From Tuctoria greenei (lineage: Eukaryota; Streptophyta; Magnoliopsida; Poales; Poaceae): DNA of 64,000 nt. The first letter of the stretch is position 1. The number at the start of each line of letters is the position of its first letter. This document shows, piece by piece, positions 11,296-23,257 of this stretch. Under the pieces are notes generated by a model. The model saw nothing but the letters and a program-made list of their open reading frames with translations, did no database searches and had not been told where the DNA came from. The stretch spans positions 91,144,942-91,208,941 of the forward strand of contig JAYESD010000004.1 in the NCBI GenBank assembly GCA_036927565.1, in the 5' to 3' direction. The position numbers and the translations under genes are program-made.

Positions 11296-12850
11296 ATGTT
11301 GTGGGGGGTGATCTTTGTAAAACTGTAGGGGAACAGATGTCTCACAAGCTTCTTCTTCTTCATGTTCGTCACAAATCGATGAGCTTGTGACTTGAGGATG
11401 ATTTGAATAACATTGATGGTTGTCGGTGCTGGTTGAGAATTAACATCCGGAGCTGAACCAAAGTCTTTAGCTGCTGAATTTTCGGGCAGCAGCTCCAATT
11501 CTTCCTCATCTTCAACGAAAATGCTCCCCCCTATGGATATGGATCTGGACCTGCAATGTTTGAGCTAGTACCTGGGCTAGCTTCATCAAAAGACACTTCA
11601 CAAGTCTCCACAATTTTGTTAGTGTCAAGTAAAAGCACACGGTAGCCTCTAGTATGAGATGGATAACCAAGAAACATGCCATCAATGGATCTAGGTCCAA
11701 ATTTATCAAGATTACCATGTTTCTTAACAAAGAATTTGCAACCAAAGACCCGAAAGTGTGTAACACTAGGCCTATGTACAAACCGGAGCTCATATGGTGT
11801 TTTACCTAGCTTAGGATGCAAGAAAACACGATTTGAGACATAACAAGCGGTTGCTAACGCATCAGCCCAAAATTTCCTTGGAGTTTGATATTCATCAAGC
11901 ATAGTCCTAGCCATATAAACTAAGGTTCTGTTCTTTCTTTCTACAACACCATTCTGTTGAGGTACATATGGTGAAGAAAATTGATGATCTATTCTATTTT
12001 CAGCACAAAAGTGATCAAAAGATTGATTTTTAAATTCAGTTCCATTATCACTTCTAATTGCTTTTAAAGATCCTGGGTAATCAATTGATAATCTAAGAAA
12101 TAAAGTTCTAAAGTGACTAAAAACTTCATTCTTAGAGTCCATAAAGTAAACCCAGGAGTATCTAGAATAATCATCAACAATCACAAGTACATACCATTTA
12201 CCTCCGAAGGATTGAACAAGTGAAGGTCCTACGGTGTCAAGATGCAAAAGTTGACATGGTTCAGTTGTCATGATCATTGTGAGAGGAGTATGTCAACCTG
12301 CAACCATCTTAGCATGTCTACAAGAAGAGCACACAAATTCTTTGTCCCCTTTAAGCTTAGGCAGCCCACGTATGCGATTAAGAGCACTAACACACATTAG
12401 GTTATCAAAGCCTACGTGACCAAGTCTACGATGCCAAGAATATAGGTCCTTTGAATCATTAGCAACTATATTCTTAGAGGAAGACATATCAAAATCAGCT
12501 TTAAAAACTCTTCCAAACTGAGACATGTTAAAAATAAGCTCACTATTTGAACTTATAACTTTGCAGCAGTTTTTATTGAAAATAATTTCCAGATTTTCAT
12601 CTAGCAATTGTGAAACAGAAAGCAAGTTGTATTTCAAATTTTTGACAAGTGCCACATCCTTCAAAGTGTAGTGATCATTTACTCTAACCGAACCCTTAGC
12701 AATTATATAAGTTGAAGAATTATCGGCAAAAGTAACATTCTCTACACATGACACAAAAGAGAAGGAGGAGAACCAATCTTTGTTACCGGTCATGTGGCGT
12801 GAGCAACCTAAATCCACAATCCAAATGTTTTCCTTCCTCAAACGTGTAAC
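11296..12850 (-). pseudogene. pol: E2 protease / GAG-pre-integrase / integrase
   Basis: Segment 12293-12841 holds the protease, but the catalytic triplet reads D-L-G in NIWIVDLGCSRHM where E1 and E3 have D-S-G. GAG-pre-integrase follows (W-H-R-R-L-G-H; C-S-S-C). After a stop at about 12290, segment 11531-12277 holds the integrase core with VDDYSRYSWVYF, SDNGTEFKN and PQQNGVVERKN, so D, D and E are all retained. The acidic C-terminal linker continues in another frame (11292-11498). The protease is in the same frame as the upstream gag, separated by TAG at 12851-12853. Confidence 0.87.
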
Positions 12851-15141
12851 CTACATAGAAGCACAATACGTCGATGACTCAATACTGGGGTTAGTCAAAA
12901 GGCATTTAGGAATCCAGTACTGAGTCACGCGACGTGTAGCAGGAAAAACACGTGAAAGCTGAGACCAAACAGCAGATTTATTAGTCAAAGTTTCAGATTT
13001 TTTATTCTTAACTACTGACCTATAAGGTGTCACTTGTGTATCACAAAAATCAGTAGCTCCGGAGGCAAAAACAGAAGGTCCGAAGGTAAACTTTGAATGT
13101 TTTTGACTCAAAACAACATGTTGCACATCCGGTTCAATATGTGCAGCAAATTTTGCATGAAAGTTATGAGATCTAGCAACCATTTCTTCCCTTTTCTGTT
13201 GTTTATCTAGTCTATAACAAAAACCTATGACATGACCATCTCTACCACAGTAGGTACAATGCAATTTAAATTTGTATTCATGTCTACATGAGCAAACAAC
13301 ATTTTTATTTGAAACCAAATGAGACAAAACTCCTGCAGATTTGAAAACCACTTCTTTTAGTTTAGGAACTGTTTGAATCAAACCACTTCCTAATGACTTT
13401 ACACTTTTAGGTGGATTTGCCTTAGCATGAGCATGAGAATCAAAACCTAAACCAGTATTATCATTGCAAGACTTGGATGAATTCAGCAGCAAGTTTAGGT
13501 TCTTATTTCCATTACAAAACCGATCAAATGTCTTATGCATGTTATCAAGTTTATTGGACAGATCAAGGCAATTTTCACATGAAGTTTTTCCTTTTAATTT
13601 GCAATTGGAACAATATTTAACTTCATGACAACATAAATCATTGTTCAATATAGAGATTTCATTCATAGCATCTTGCAGTTTCTTATCAAGATCATCACAA
13701 CTAGAACAATGTAAATCAATTGTAGAACAAGAAGCATCTTTTAAGTTTCCAATATTAAGTGCAGCAAGCTTTTTGTTCTTTTCAATTTCAAGTTCAAGTT
13801 TATCAGGTGTGGAGGTATGTGCACTTCTTAGGGAGGACAATTGTTCATATATTAAGTCACATGAGGAACAATAATCATCACTAGGAATCAAGGATTTCAA
13901 ACGATTAATTTCAGATTCTAGTGACTCAATTTTAACAGCATTGTCCCTCAGCTTTTTGTCCTTTTTCTTAACAATAACAGTGACACGAGAAATAGCATCA
14001 CACATTTCTTCGCAAGTAGGACATACCTCTTCATTGTCGCTGTTGTGTTCTGCCTCCTCCATACTTGATCTTGACTTGCCTGCCATGAAGCACAAGTTTG
14101 CCAAATCATCTTCATCTTCATCACTTCCAATGTCCACGTCGCTTGAGCCAAGTTCCTGGAGTGCTAAGATAAAACTGTTCACCAGTTGGCGACCTGTAAA
14201 GCCCTTCTTTTTCTTCTTATCGTTTGTTGCGGAGTGCTTTATCCTTGATTGTTTTTCTTCCCGGGAGGTAGGACCTGAAAGGTTAGGACAATCTGTACGA
14301 AAGTGTCTTGTCTTACCACATTCGAAGCATCGTTGAGGTCCGGAGCTTCCTCTCCTTCTAGTTCTCACATTTTGCAATGCTTTTGAGAACCTCGTAGAGA
14401 GAAGTGCTAGCTCCTCCTCTAGAAATTCCTCAATCTGTTCGAGGGTTAGAGAGGACAACAAAGCAAGTGTACCACAAGATGAAGATTGCCCGGAGCTAGG
14501 CATATCACGTTGTGAAACAAAAGCAATAGACTGGGGTTCTTACGTGATATTATGTCAATTTCATGAGTTTTTAACTTGGAATATAGCACATCTAAAGTAA
14601 GTGAACTCATGACAGTAGATTCACGAATAGATGTGACTTTCATTTCCCAAATTGACATATCTAATGCACTTAGCAATTGCCTAGCATTTTCAGCATCTAA
14701 AAAATTAACATTGACACTACGCAAGTTGCTGAGAATCATATTAAAGCGAGCGAAAAGGTCATCAATAGACTCACCGGGTTGCATCTCGAAGCGCATGTAT
14801 TCTTTCTTGAACATGTATTGTTGTACCTCTTTGATCGTGTTGGATCCTTCGTGGTAGTCACAAAGTGCTTTCCACACATCGTATGCAGATCGGGGGTGTG
14901 CAACACGGTCGAAGTCACTTTGTGTTAATCCTTGTATGATCAAGTTCCGAGCCTTGTTGTTGTTGTCGACATCTCTCAGATTTGTAGCTGTAACTTGATC
15001 GTTTGACGGCACTTCATAAGGCTTGTATACCTTCTCCCATATTGCAAAGCCTTGTGCCTGGATGAAAGCCTCCATGCGTGCCTTCCAAACCTGAAAATCA
15101 ATACCAGTGAACACACAAGGTTTGGCAGAGTACTTCTCCAC
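12851..15141 (-). pseudogene. gag: E2 gag
   Basis: The reading frame starts at 15141, where the initiator is GTG instead of the ATG in E1. Segment 14446-15141 is the N-terminal gag domain. A small deletion near 14533 shifts the frame, and 12851-14503 (550 residues) carries the rest: knuckle CFECGKTRHFRTDC, four spaced C-x-x-C pairs with Lys/Glu-rich helices between, and the second knuckle CTYCGRDGHVIGFC. It ends at TAG (12851-12853) after ...STYCASM, directly in frame with the protease. Confidence 0.86.
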
Positions 15142-15189
15142 GATGATTAGTCAAAAACATGCGCAAATCACAAATATTAGAGCAACCTC

Positions 15190-15203
15190 GCTCTGATACC
15201 AAT
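15190..15203 (-). promoter_or_regulatory. E2 primer-binding site (initiator-Met tRNA)
   Basis: The minus strand reads TTGGTATCAGAGC just inside the LTR end at 15204, as in E1. Confidence 0.9.
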
Positions 15204-16013
15204 TGTAGGATCGAAGAGCACGTGAAAAGCTACCAGAGGGGGGGTGAATGGTAGATTTAAAAATCTTACGCAGCGGAAACAATTAAACCCCAACCCCTTC
15301 AGCAGAAAAATGATCTGTTAAATAAATCATGTGTGAGACTAATCTAAACGTGTTTCACCATGACAAAAGTGATAGATATCAGAGAGTATCAATTCACGAA
15401 GACAACACAACAAGAATCACACAAATCCGCCGAGAAAAACTCAAGTTATGATCGAAAGATCAAACAAAGGTCAATCTGCCCTACCCGAGAAAAAACAGTT
15501 CTGGAACGCTGCAAAGAAACTCATGTAGATCATAGAACACAAATCCAATGACCCTAAAATTTTGACAGATGATAGATAATCAAGTTGTAAATACAACCCA
15601 AAAATAATAACATCAATTGGATCTGTACAACTCGAGTTATGATAAAACCACCGACAAAAGGTAGTGCTGTTCAGAAACTCGACGAGTAAAACTTGTCTGG
15701 AACAAGTCGGACGAACAAGGCACAAAAGTTCCTTCAAACTACGAATTTTATTCAATAGAACATAAGAGGAACAGCCCCAAAGTCGTGCACCACGAGGTCT
15801 GGGCTCCCTTGCTTATATAACCAGCTCGAAAGCCAACTCAACTCAAATCAGGAACCTAATCCTACTCTGTTCACGAATCGTAACTTTCCATAACTGCTTA
15901 GGATTCTTCTATACGGAGATAGAAGCAATCTTAAGACTTCCAAAAACCTTAGGAACGTATCTCACATTGCTAAACAACTCAAATTCATGACCCACACGAA
16001 ATCCTATCATAAC
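15204..16013 (-). repeat. E2 5' LTR, truncated at the head-to-head junction
   Basis: Contains the 3'-most 810 bp of the 1.66-kb LTR, including a minus-strand TATATAA at 15813-15819. It stops at ...CTATCATAAC, where the complete LTR goes on with CAACTCAAATC (see 7785). It is followed directly by the opposite-strand LTR of E3. Confidence 0.85.
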
Positions 16014-16046
16014 TATAGAAGAATCCTAAGCAGTTATGGAAAGTTA
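15881..16046. repeat. Inverted-repeat centre between E2 and E3
   Basis: The stretch 15881-15913 is the exact reverse complement of 16014-16046, with about 100 nt (15914-16013) between. Outward from these core arms the complementarity goes on through both LTR remnants into both internal regions. The bases at the join show no more than one base of shared microhomology. Confidence 0.85.
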
Positions 16047-16723
16047 CGATTCGTGAACAGAGTAGGATTAGGTTCCTGATCTGAGTTGAGTTGGCTTTCG
16101 AGCTGGTTATATAAGCAAGGAAGCCCATAGCTCGTGGTGCACGACTTTGGGGCTGTTTCTCTTGTGTTCAATTGAATAAAATTCATAGTTTGAAGGAACT
16201 TTTGTGCCTTGTTCGTCCGACTTGTTCCAGACAAGTTTTACTCGTGGAGTTTCTGAACAGCACTACCTTTTGTTGGTGGTTTTATCATAACTCGAGTTTT
16301 ACAGATCCAGTTGACGTGATTCTTTTTGTGTTGTTTTCACAACTTCATTATCTATCATATGTCAAAATTTCACGGTCATTGGATTTGTGTTCTATGATCT
16401 ACACGAGTTTCTTTGCAGCGTTCCATAACTGTTTTTTTCTCGGGTAGGGCAGATTGACCTTTGTTTGATCTTTCGATCATAACTTGAGTTTTTCTCGACG
16501 GATTTGAGTGATTCTTGTTGTGTTGTATTCTTGACTTGATTCTCTCTGATATCTATCACTTTTGTCATGGTTAAACACGTTTAGATTAGTCTTACACACG
16601 ATTTATTTAACAGATTGTTTTTCTGCTGAAGGGATTGGAGTTTAATTGTTTCCGCTGCGTAAGATTTTTAAATCTACCATTCACCCCCCTCTAGTAGATT
16701 TTCACGTGCCCTTCGATCCTAAA
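16014..16723 (+). repeat. E3 5' LTR, truncated
   Basis: The last 710 bp of the LTR, with TATATAA at 16108-16114. It ends ...CGATCCTAAA, where other copies have CCTACA, then ATTGGTATCTGAGCC, a primer site with one change from GGTATCAGAGCC. Confidence 0.85.
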
Positions 16724-16785
16724 ATTGGTATCTGAGCCACGGTGCTCTAATCTTTGTGATTTGCACATGTTTTTGACTAATCATC

Positions 16786-19072
16786 AGGGAGAAGTACTCC
16801 GCCAAACCTTGTGTGTTTGGTGGTATTGATTTTCAGGTTTGGAAGGCACGCATGGAGGCTTTCATCCAGGCACAAGGCTTTGCAATATGATAGAAGGTAT
16901 ACAAGCCTTACGAAGTGCTATCAAACGATCAAGTTACAGCTAAAAATCTGAGAGATGTCGACAACAACAACAAGGCTCGGAACTTGGTCATACAAGGATT
17001 AACTCAATGCGACTTCGACCGTGTTGTGCACCTCCGATCTGCATACGATGTGTGGAAAGCACTTTGTGACTACCATGAAGGATCCAACACGATCAAATAG
17101 GTAAGGCAAGACATGTTCAAGAAAGAATACATGCGCTTTGAGATGCAATCCGGTGAGTCTATTGTTGACCTTTTTGCTCGCTTTAATAAGATTCTCAACA
17201 ACTTGTGTAGTGTCAATGTTAATTTTTCAGATACTAAAAATGCTAGGCAATTGCTAAGTGCATTAGATATGTCAATTTGGGAGATGAAAGTCACATCTAT
17301 TCATGAATCTACTGTCATGAGTTCACTTACTTTAGATGTGCTATATTCCAAGTTAAAAACTCATGAAATTGACAGAATATCACGTAAGAACCCCAACAAG
17401 TCTATTGCTTTTGTTTCTCAACGTGATATGCCTAGCTCTAGCCAATCTTTATCTTGTGGTACACTTGCTTTGTTGTCCTCTCTAACCCTTGAACAGATTG
17501 AGGAGTTTCCAGAGGAGGAGCTAGCACTTCTCTCTACGAGGTTCTCAAAAGCATTGCAAAATGTGAGAACTAGAAGGAGAGGAAGCTCCGGACCTCAACG
17601 ATGCTTCGAATGTGGTAAGAAAGGACACTTTCGTACAGATTGTCCTAACCTTTCAGGTCCTACCCCCCGGGAAGAAAAACAATCAAGGATAAAGCACTCC
17701 TCAACAAACGATAAGAAGAAAAAGAAGGGCTTTTTAGGTCGCCAACTGGGGAACAGTTTTATCTCAGCACTCCAGGAACTTGGCTCAAGCGACGTGGACA
17801 TTGGAAGTGATGAAGATGAAGATGATTTGGTAAACTTGTGCTTTATGGCAAGCAAGTCAAGATCAAGTATGGAGGAGGCAGAACACAACAGTGACAATGA
17901 AGAGGTATGTCCTACTTGCGAAGAAATGTGTGATGCTATTTCTCGTGCCACTATTATTGTTAAGAAAAAGGACAAAAAGCTTAGGGATAGTGCTGCTAAA
18001 ATTGAATCACTAGAATCTGAAATCAACCATTTAAAAACTTTGATTCCAAGTGATGATGCATGTCCCTCATGTGATTTAATATATGAACAATTGTCCTCAT
18101 TAAGAAGTGCGCGCACCTCCACACTTTGAGTTAGAAATTGAAAAGAACAAAGAGCTTGCTGCACTTAATGATAAAGACTTGAAAGATGCTAGCTATTCTA
18201 CAATTGATTTGCATTGTTCTACTTGTGATGATCTTGATATGAAACTACAGGTTGCTATGAATAAAATTTCTATATTGAACAATGCTTTACGTTCTCATGA
18301 AGTTAAATTTTGTTCCAATTGCAAACTAAAAGGAAAAACTTCATGTGAAAATTGCCTTGATCTGTCCAATAAACTTGATGACATGCATAGGACATTTGAT
18401 CAGTTTTGTAATGGGAATAAGAACCTAAACCTGCTGTTGAATTCATCCAAGTCTTGCAATGATAAAACTCTTTTAGGTTTTGATTCCCATGCTCATGCTA
18501 AGGCACATCCACCTAAAAGTGTAAAGTCATTAGGAAGTGGTTTGATTCAAATAGTTCCTAAACAAAGAGAAGTGGTTTTCAAATCTGCAGGAGTATTGTC
18601 TCATTCGGATTCAAATAAAAATGTTGCTTGTTCATCTAAACATGAACACAAAGTTAAATTTCATTGTACCTACTGTGGTAGAGATGGTCATGTCATAGAT
18701 TTTTGTTATAGACTAGCTAAACAACAGAAAAGGGAAAGAATGGTTGCTAGATCTCATAACTTTGATGCAAAATTTGCTGCACATATTGAACCGAATGTAC
18801 AACCTGCTGTTTTGAGTCAAAAACATTCAAAGTTTACCACCGGACCGTCTATTTTTGCCTCCGGAGCTACTGATTTTTGTGTTACACAAGTAACACCTTA
18901 TAGGTCAGTAGTTAAGAATAAAAAATCTCAAACTTTGACTCATAAACCTGCTGTTTTGTCTCAGCTTTCGCGTGTTTTAACTGCTGCACGTCCCGTGACT
19001 CAGTACTGGATTCCTAAATGCCTTTTGACTAACCCCAGTATTGAGTCATCGACGTATTGTGCTTCTATGTAG
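16786..19072 (+). pseudogene. gag: E3 gag
   Basis: The initiation codon position reads AGG. A TGA interrupts the N-terminal domain near 16888 and a TAG lies at 17098-17100. Segment 17113-18129 carries the core and first knuckle (CFECGKKGHFRTDC). A small indel near 18120 moves the frame to 18107-19072, with the C-x-x-C series and the second knuckle (CTYCGRDGHVIDFC). It ends in the conserved TAG (19070-19072), in frame with the protease. Confidence 0.86.
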
Positions 19073-20645
19073 GTTACACGTTTGAGGAAGGAGAACATTT
19101 GGATTGTGGATTCAGGTTGCTCACGCCACATGACCTGTAACAAAGATTGGTTCTCCTCCCACTCTTTTGTGTCATGTGTAGAGAATGTTACTTTTGCCGA
19201 TAATTTTTCAACTCCTATAATTGCTAAGGGTTCGGTTAGAGTAAATGATCACTACACTTTGAAGGATGTGGCACTTGTCAAAATTTTGAAATACAACTTG
19301 CTTTCTGTTTCACAATTGCTAGATGAAAATCTGGAAATTATTTTCAATAAAAACTGCTGCAAAGTTGTAAGTTCAAATTGTGAGCTTATTTTTAACATGT
19401 CTCGGTTTGGAAGAGTTTTTAAAGCTGATTTTGATATGTCTTCCTCTAAGCATAGGTGTCTAGTTGCTAATGATTCAAAGTACCTATATTTTTGGTATCG
19501 TAGACTGGTCACATAGGCTTTGATCACCTAACGCGTGTTAGTGCTCTTGATCGCATACGTGGGCTGCTAAGCTTAAAGGGGACAAATAAATTGTGTTCTC
19601 TTCTTGTAGACATGCTAAGATGGTTGCAGGTTCACATACTCCTCTCACAATGATCATGACAACTGAACCATGTCAACTTTTGCATCTTGACACCGTAGGA
19701 CCTTCACGTGTTCAATCATTCGGAGGTAAATGGTATGTACTTGTGATTGTTGATGATTATTCTAGATACTCTTGGGTTTACTTTATGGCGTCTAAGAATG
19801 AAGTTTTTAGTCACTTTAGAACTTTATTTCTTAGATTATCAATTGATCACCCAGAATCTTTAAAAGCAATTAGAAGTGATAATGGAACTGAATTTAAAAA
19901 TCGATCTTTTGATCACTTTTGTGCTGAAAATAGAATAGATCATCAATTTTCTTCACCATATGTACCTCAACAAAACAGTGTTGTAGAAAGAAAGAATAGA
20001 ACCTTAGTTGAGATGGCTAGGACTATGCTTGATGAATATCCAACTCCTAGGAAATTTTGGGCTGATGCGTTAGCAACCGCTTGTTATGTCTCAAATCGTG
20101 TTTTCTTGCGTGCTAAGCTAGGTAAAACACCATATGAGCTCCGGTTTGGACATAGGCTTAGTGTTACACACTTTTGGGTCTTTGGTTGCAAATGCTTTAT
20201 TAAGAAACATGGTAATCTTGATAAATTTGAACCTAGATCCATTGATGGCATATTTTTTTGTTATCCATCTCATACTAGAGGCTACCGTGTGCTTTTACTT
20301 CACACTAATAAAATTGTGGAGACTTGTGAAGTGTCTTCTGATGAAGCTAGGTCAGATACTAGCTCAAACATTGCATGTCCAGATCCATATCCGCACGGGG
20401 GGAGCATTTTTGTTGAAGATGAGGAAGAATTGGAGCTGCTGCCCGAAAATTCAGCAGCTAAAGACTTTGGTTCAGCTCTGGATGTTAATTCTCAACCAAC
20501 ACCGACAACCATCAATGCTGATTCAAATCATCCTCAAGTCACAAGCTCATCGATTTGTGATGAACATGAAGAAGAAGAAGCTCGTGAGACATCTGTTCCC
20601 CTATGGTTTTACAAAGATCATCCCCCAAAACAGATGATTGGAAGC
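19073..20645 (+). pseudogene. pol: E3 protease / GAG-pre-integrase / integrase
   Basis: The protease retains NIWIVDSGCSRHM. The GAG-pre-integrase zinc site is damaged by a frameshift at about 19510 (W-Y-R-R-L-V-T). The integrase core at 19593-20645 keeps VDDYSRYSWVYF and SDNGTEFKN, but the glutamate block reads PQQNSVVERKN, with Ser for the usual Gly. An acidic linker (ELELLPENSAAKDF) precedes the polymerase. Confidence 0.86.
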
Positions 20646-22249
20646 TTGCACGAACGAGTCACACGTCCAGGTTTTGCGATCCAAACTCTTATGCTCATTC
20701 TGATTTTGTTGCTTCTTTTGAACCCAAAGATATATCACACACACTCACTAATGAATCTTGGATTATTGCCATGCAAGAAGAGTTAGAAAATTTTGAGAGA
20801 AATAATGTTTGGAAACTTGTACCTCCACCTCAAGGTCACACTTTAATTGGAACTAAATGGGTATTTAAAAATAAACAAAGTGAGGATGGGGTTGTGGTTA
20901 GGAATAAGGCTAGGTTGGTTGTTCACTCAAGTTGAAGGTCTAGATTTTGATGAAACTTTTGCTCCTGTTGCTAGATTAGAAGCCATAAGAATTTTGTTAG
21001 CTTTTGCTGCATCTATTAGTTTTAAGCTATATCAAATAGATGTTAAAAGTGATTTTCTTAATGGCTACATAGATGAGGAGGTTTATATGAAACAACCATC
21101 GGGTTTTGAAAATCTAGATTTTCCTAATCATGTTTACAAACTGTCCAAAGCCTTGTACGGTCTCAAACAAGCCCCTAGAGCATGGTATGATAGGTTAAAA
21201 ACACTCTTACTTGAAAAAAGGGTTTACCATGGGCAAGGTTGATAAAACTCTTTTTGTGCTTAAGCATGGCAATGACTCATTATTTGTTCAAGTGTATGTG
21301 GATGATATTATCTTTGGTTGTGCTTCTAATGATCTTGTGTCCATGTTTTCAGCAATGATGAGTTCCGAATTTGAAATGAGTATGATGGGTGAACTCACTT
21401 ACTTTTTGGGGCTGCAAATCAAGCAAACTAAGGAGGGTACCTTTGTGCATCAAATGAAGTATACAAAAGATCTCCTAAGGCGCTTCAACATGGAAAAAAA
21501 GCAAGCCTCTTCAGACACCAATGGGAACAGAAACAACACTTGAACTTGATGAAGATGGTGAACCCGTGGATCAAAAAGAATATAGAAGCATGATCAGATC
21601 ACTTTTGTACCTCACAACATCAAGACCAGACATACAATTCAGCGTATGTCTTTGTGCACGGTTTCAAGCCTCCCCACATGCTTCACATCGTCAAGCCGTC
21701 AAAAGGATTCTCAGGTACTTACATGGAACTCAAGAATTTGGAATTTTTCTTCCTTCTTCCTCAACTGTTACTTTGAAAGCTTTTTCGGATGCTGATTTTG
21801 GGGGTTGTAGGATTGATAGGAAAAGTACTCCCGGTGCTTGTCATTTTCTTGGTAATTCTCTTGTTGCTTGGTCCTCTAGAAAACAAAATTTAGCTGCACA
21901 ATCCACAGCCGAGTCTGAATATGTAGCTGCTGCTAGCGCTTGCTCATAAATTCTTTGGATTGTTCAAAAACTTAAGGATTATGGGGTTGATCTAGATAGT
22001 GTTCCACTATTCTGTGATAACACTAGTGACATTTGCATTGCTAAAAACCCCATGCAACATTCTAGAACTAAGCACATTGACATTAGGTATCACTTTCTCT
22101 GAGATAATGTTGAAAAAGGAAACATTGTGCCTTACAATGTAGATACCGAACAATAATTGGCTGACATTTTTACAAAACCTTTGGTTTTCACTCGTTTTTG
22201 TTACATTCATAGTGAAATAAGGGTTATGCATCCTCATAGCTTAAATTGA
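20646..22249 (+). pseudogene. pol: E3 reverse transcriptase-RNase H
   Basis: RVT_2 domain in four overlapping frame segments (20603-20935, 20847-21242, 21211-21543, 21521-21949). A short deletion has removed the usual AQGFT near 20920. The catalytic V-Y-V-D-D is intact in 21211-21543. RNase H has A-D-F-G-G-C, SEYVAAASA and C-D-N-T-S, with stops at about 21947 and 22100. It ends at TGA 22247-22249, as in E1 and E2. Confidence 0.86.
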
Positions 22250-23257
22250 GGGGGAGTTTTGAAACTTGGGAAGTCTATGTGTGAATATGGAATTGAAATA
22301 ATATGAGCATAGTATTTCATACATATATGACTTTGTGATTCCTTTTACATGCTGAAAGTTCTTACTACATTACTCGTGTTATACATTTTGTAGTTTTTGC
22401 CATGTCTAGTAATTGGAATAATTACTTACACTATAACTGGTCATGGTCGAACTTTCTTGCTGTTTTGAACTTGTTACATGTTCACAAGTGCTTTTAATCA
22501 TTAAGAATTAATCAAGTAATCAACTCACATGTTGAGTTTTTATGAACAAATATAAATTGAGAAAAGATCAAGAGAATATGCATGCATCGCACTTCTTCTT
22601 TTGAGATGGCTTATCATTGCACTTAGATATGAACTTGGAAGAAGTTGTGTATGACTAAAACCATGTCCTTAAGCTTCTGATTGTCAAATGACATAGGCTT
22701 GGCTTGGTTGGTTAGAATAAGGCACATGCGCATATAATCTCTTGCAAATATCATATGATCTAAATTTATGCTTTGAAAAATAATAAAATGCAGCAACTAG
22801 TGTCATGATTTCAGGTTTTGAAATAGTTAAGTTTGTGAGATCATGACTTACTTAAATTGAAAATTACATTTGATCTCTAGCATGACATACACTACTTTAT
22901 GTATTTCATTGATGTGATAATGTAAGGTACTTGATAGTATGACTTGGATGAGCTTTGTTTATATGTATATCTTATAATATGCACATAGCAACTAAAGTTG
23001 GAGAGATAATTTGTTTATATGCTCATGACTTGCTGAATACATTGTCAAAGGGGGAGAGATAAGCATAAAGAGAAAGAGAATATGTGCATAAGGAGAGATA
23101 ATAAAGGGGGAGAGATAATATGGGACAATTTTTGGATTTTCTTCTCATTTTACTTTTGATTTACAAAGGGGGAGAAATTGCCTTCAAAACTTTTATGTGA
23201 ATAAGCTAATGTTCAGATTTTAAATGGTGTTTCCAATGCATTCATCAAGGGGGAGAT
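22250..23257 (+). other. E3 3' non-coding internal region with repeated polypurine tracts
   Basis: No ORF of note. GGGGGAG tracts lie at about 22248-22256, 23048-23060, 23103-23117, 23165-23177 and 23247-23257. The last abuts the LTR and is the probable plus-strand primer. Three of the middle ones share the longer form AAAGGGGGAGA. Confidence 0.78.

Larger units (their letters stand above)
6975..16013 (-). mobile_element. E2: SIRE-like Ty1/Copia retrotransposon, 5' LTR truncated
   Basis: Same family and orientation as E1 and colinear with it throughout. The internal region is 8634-15203. The 3' LTR is shared with E1. The 5' LTR is cut after about 810 bp, at the head-to-head junction with E3. 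It is the most intact of the three copies, but it has a GTG in place of the gag ATG, a frameshift in gag and several breaks in pol. Confidence 0.87.

Noticed and set aside
13941..14336. Plus-strand serine/leucine-rich ORF opposite the E2 gag (and similar ones at 5575-5874 and 17595-18164)
   Set aside because: It is the antisense shadow of the Lys/Glu-rich gag; the same shadow appears in each copy and has no own start context or domain.
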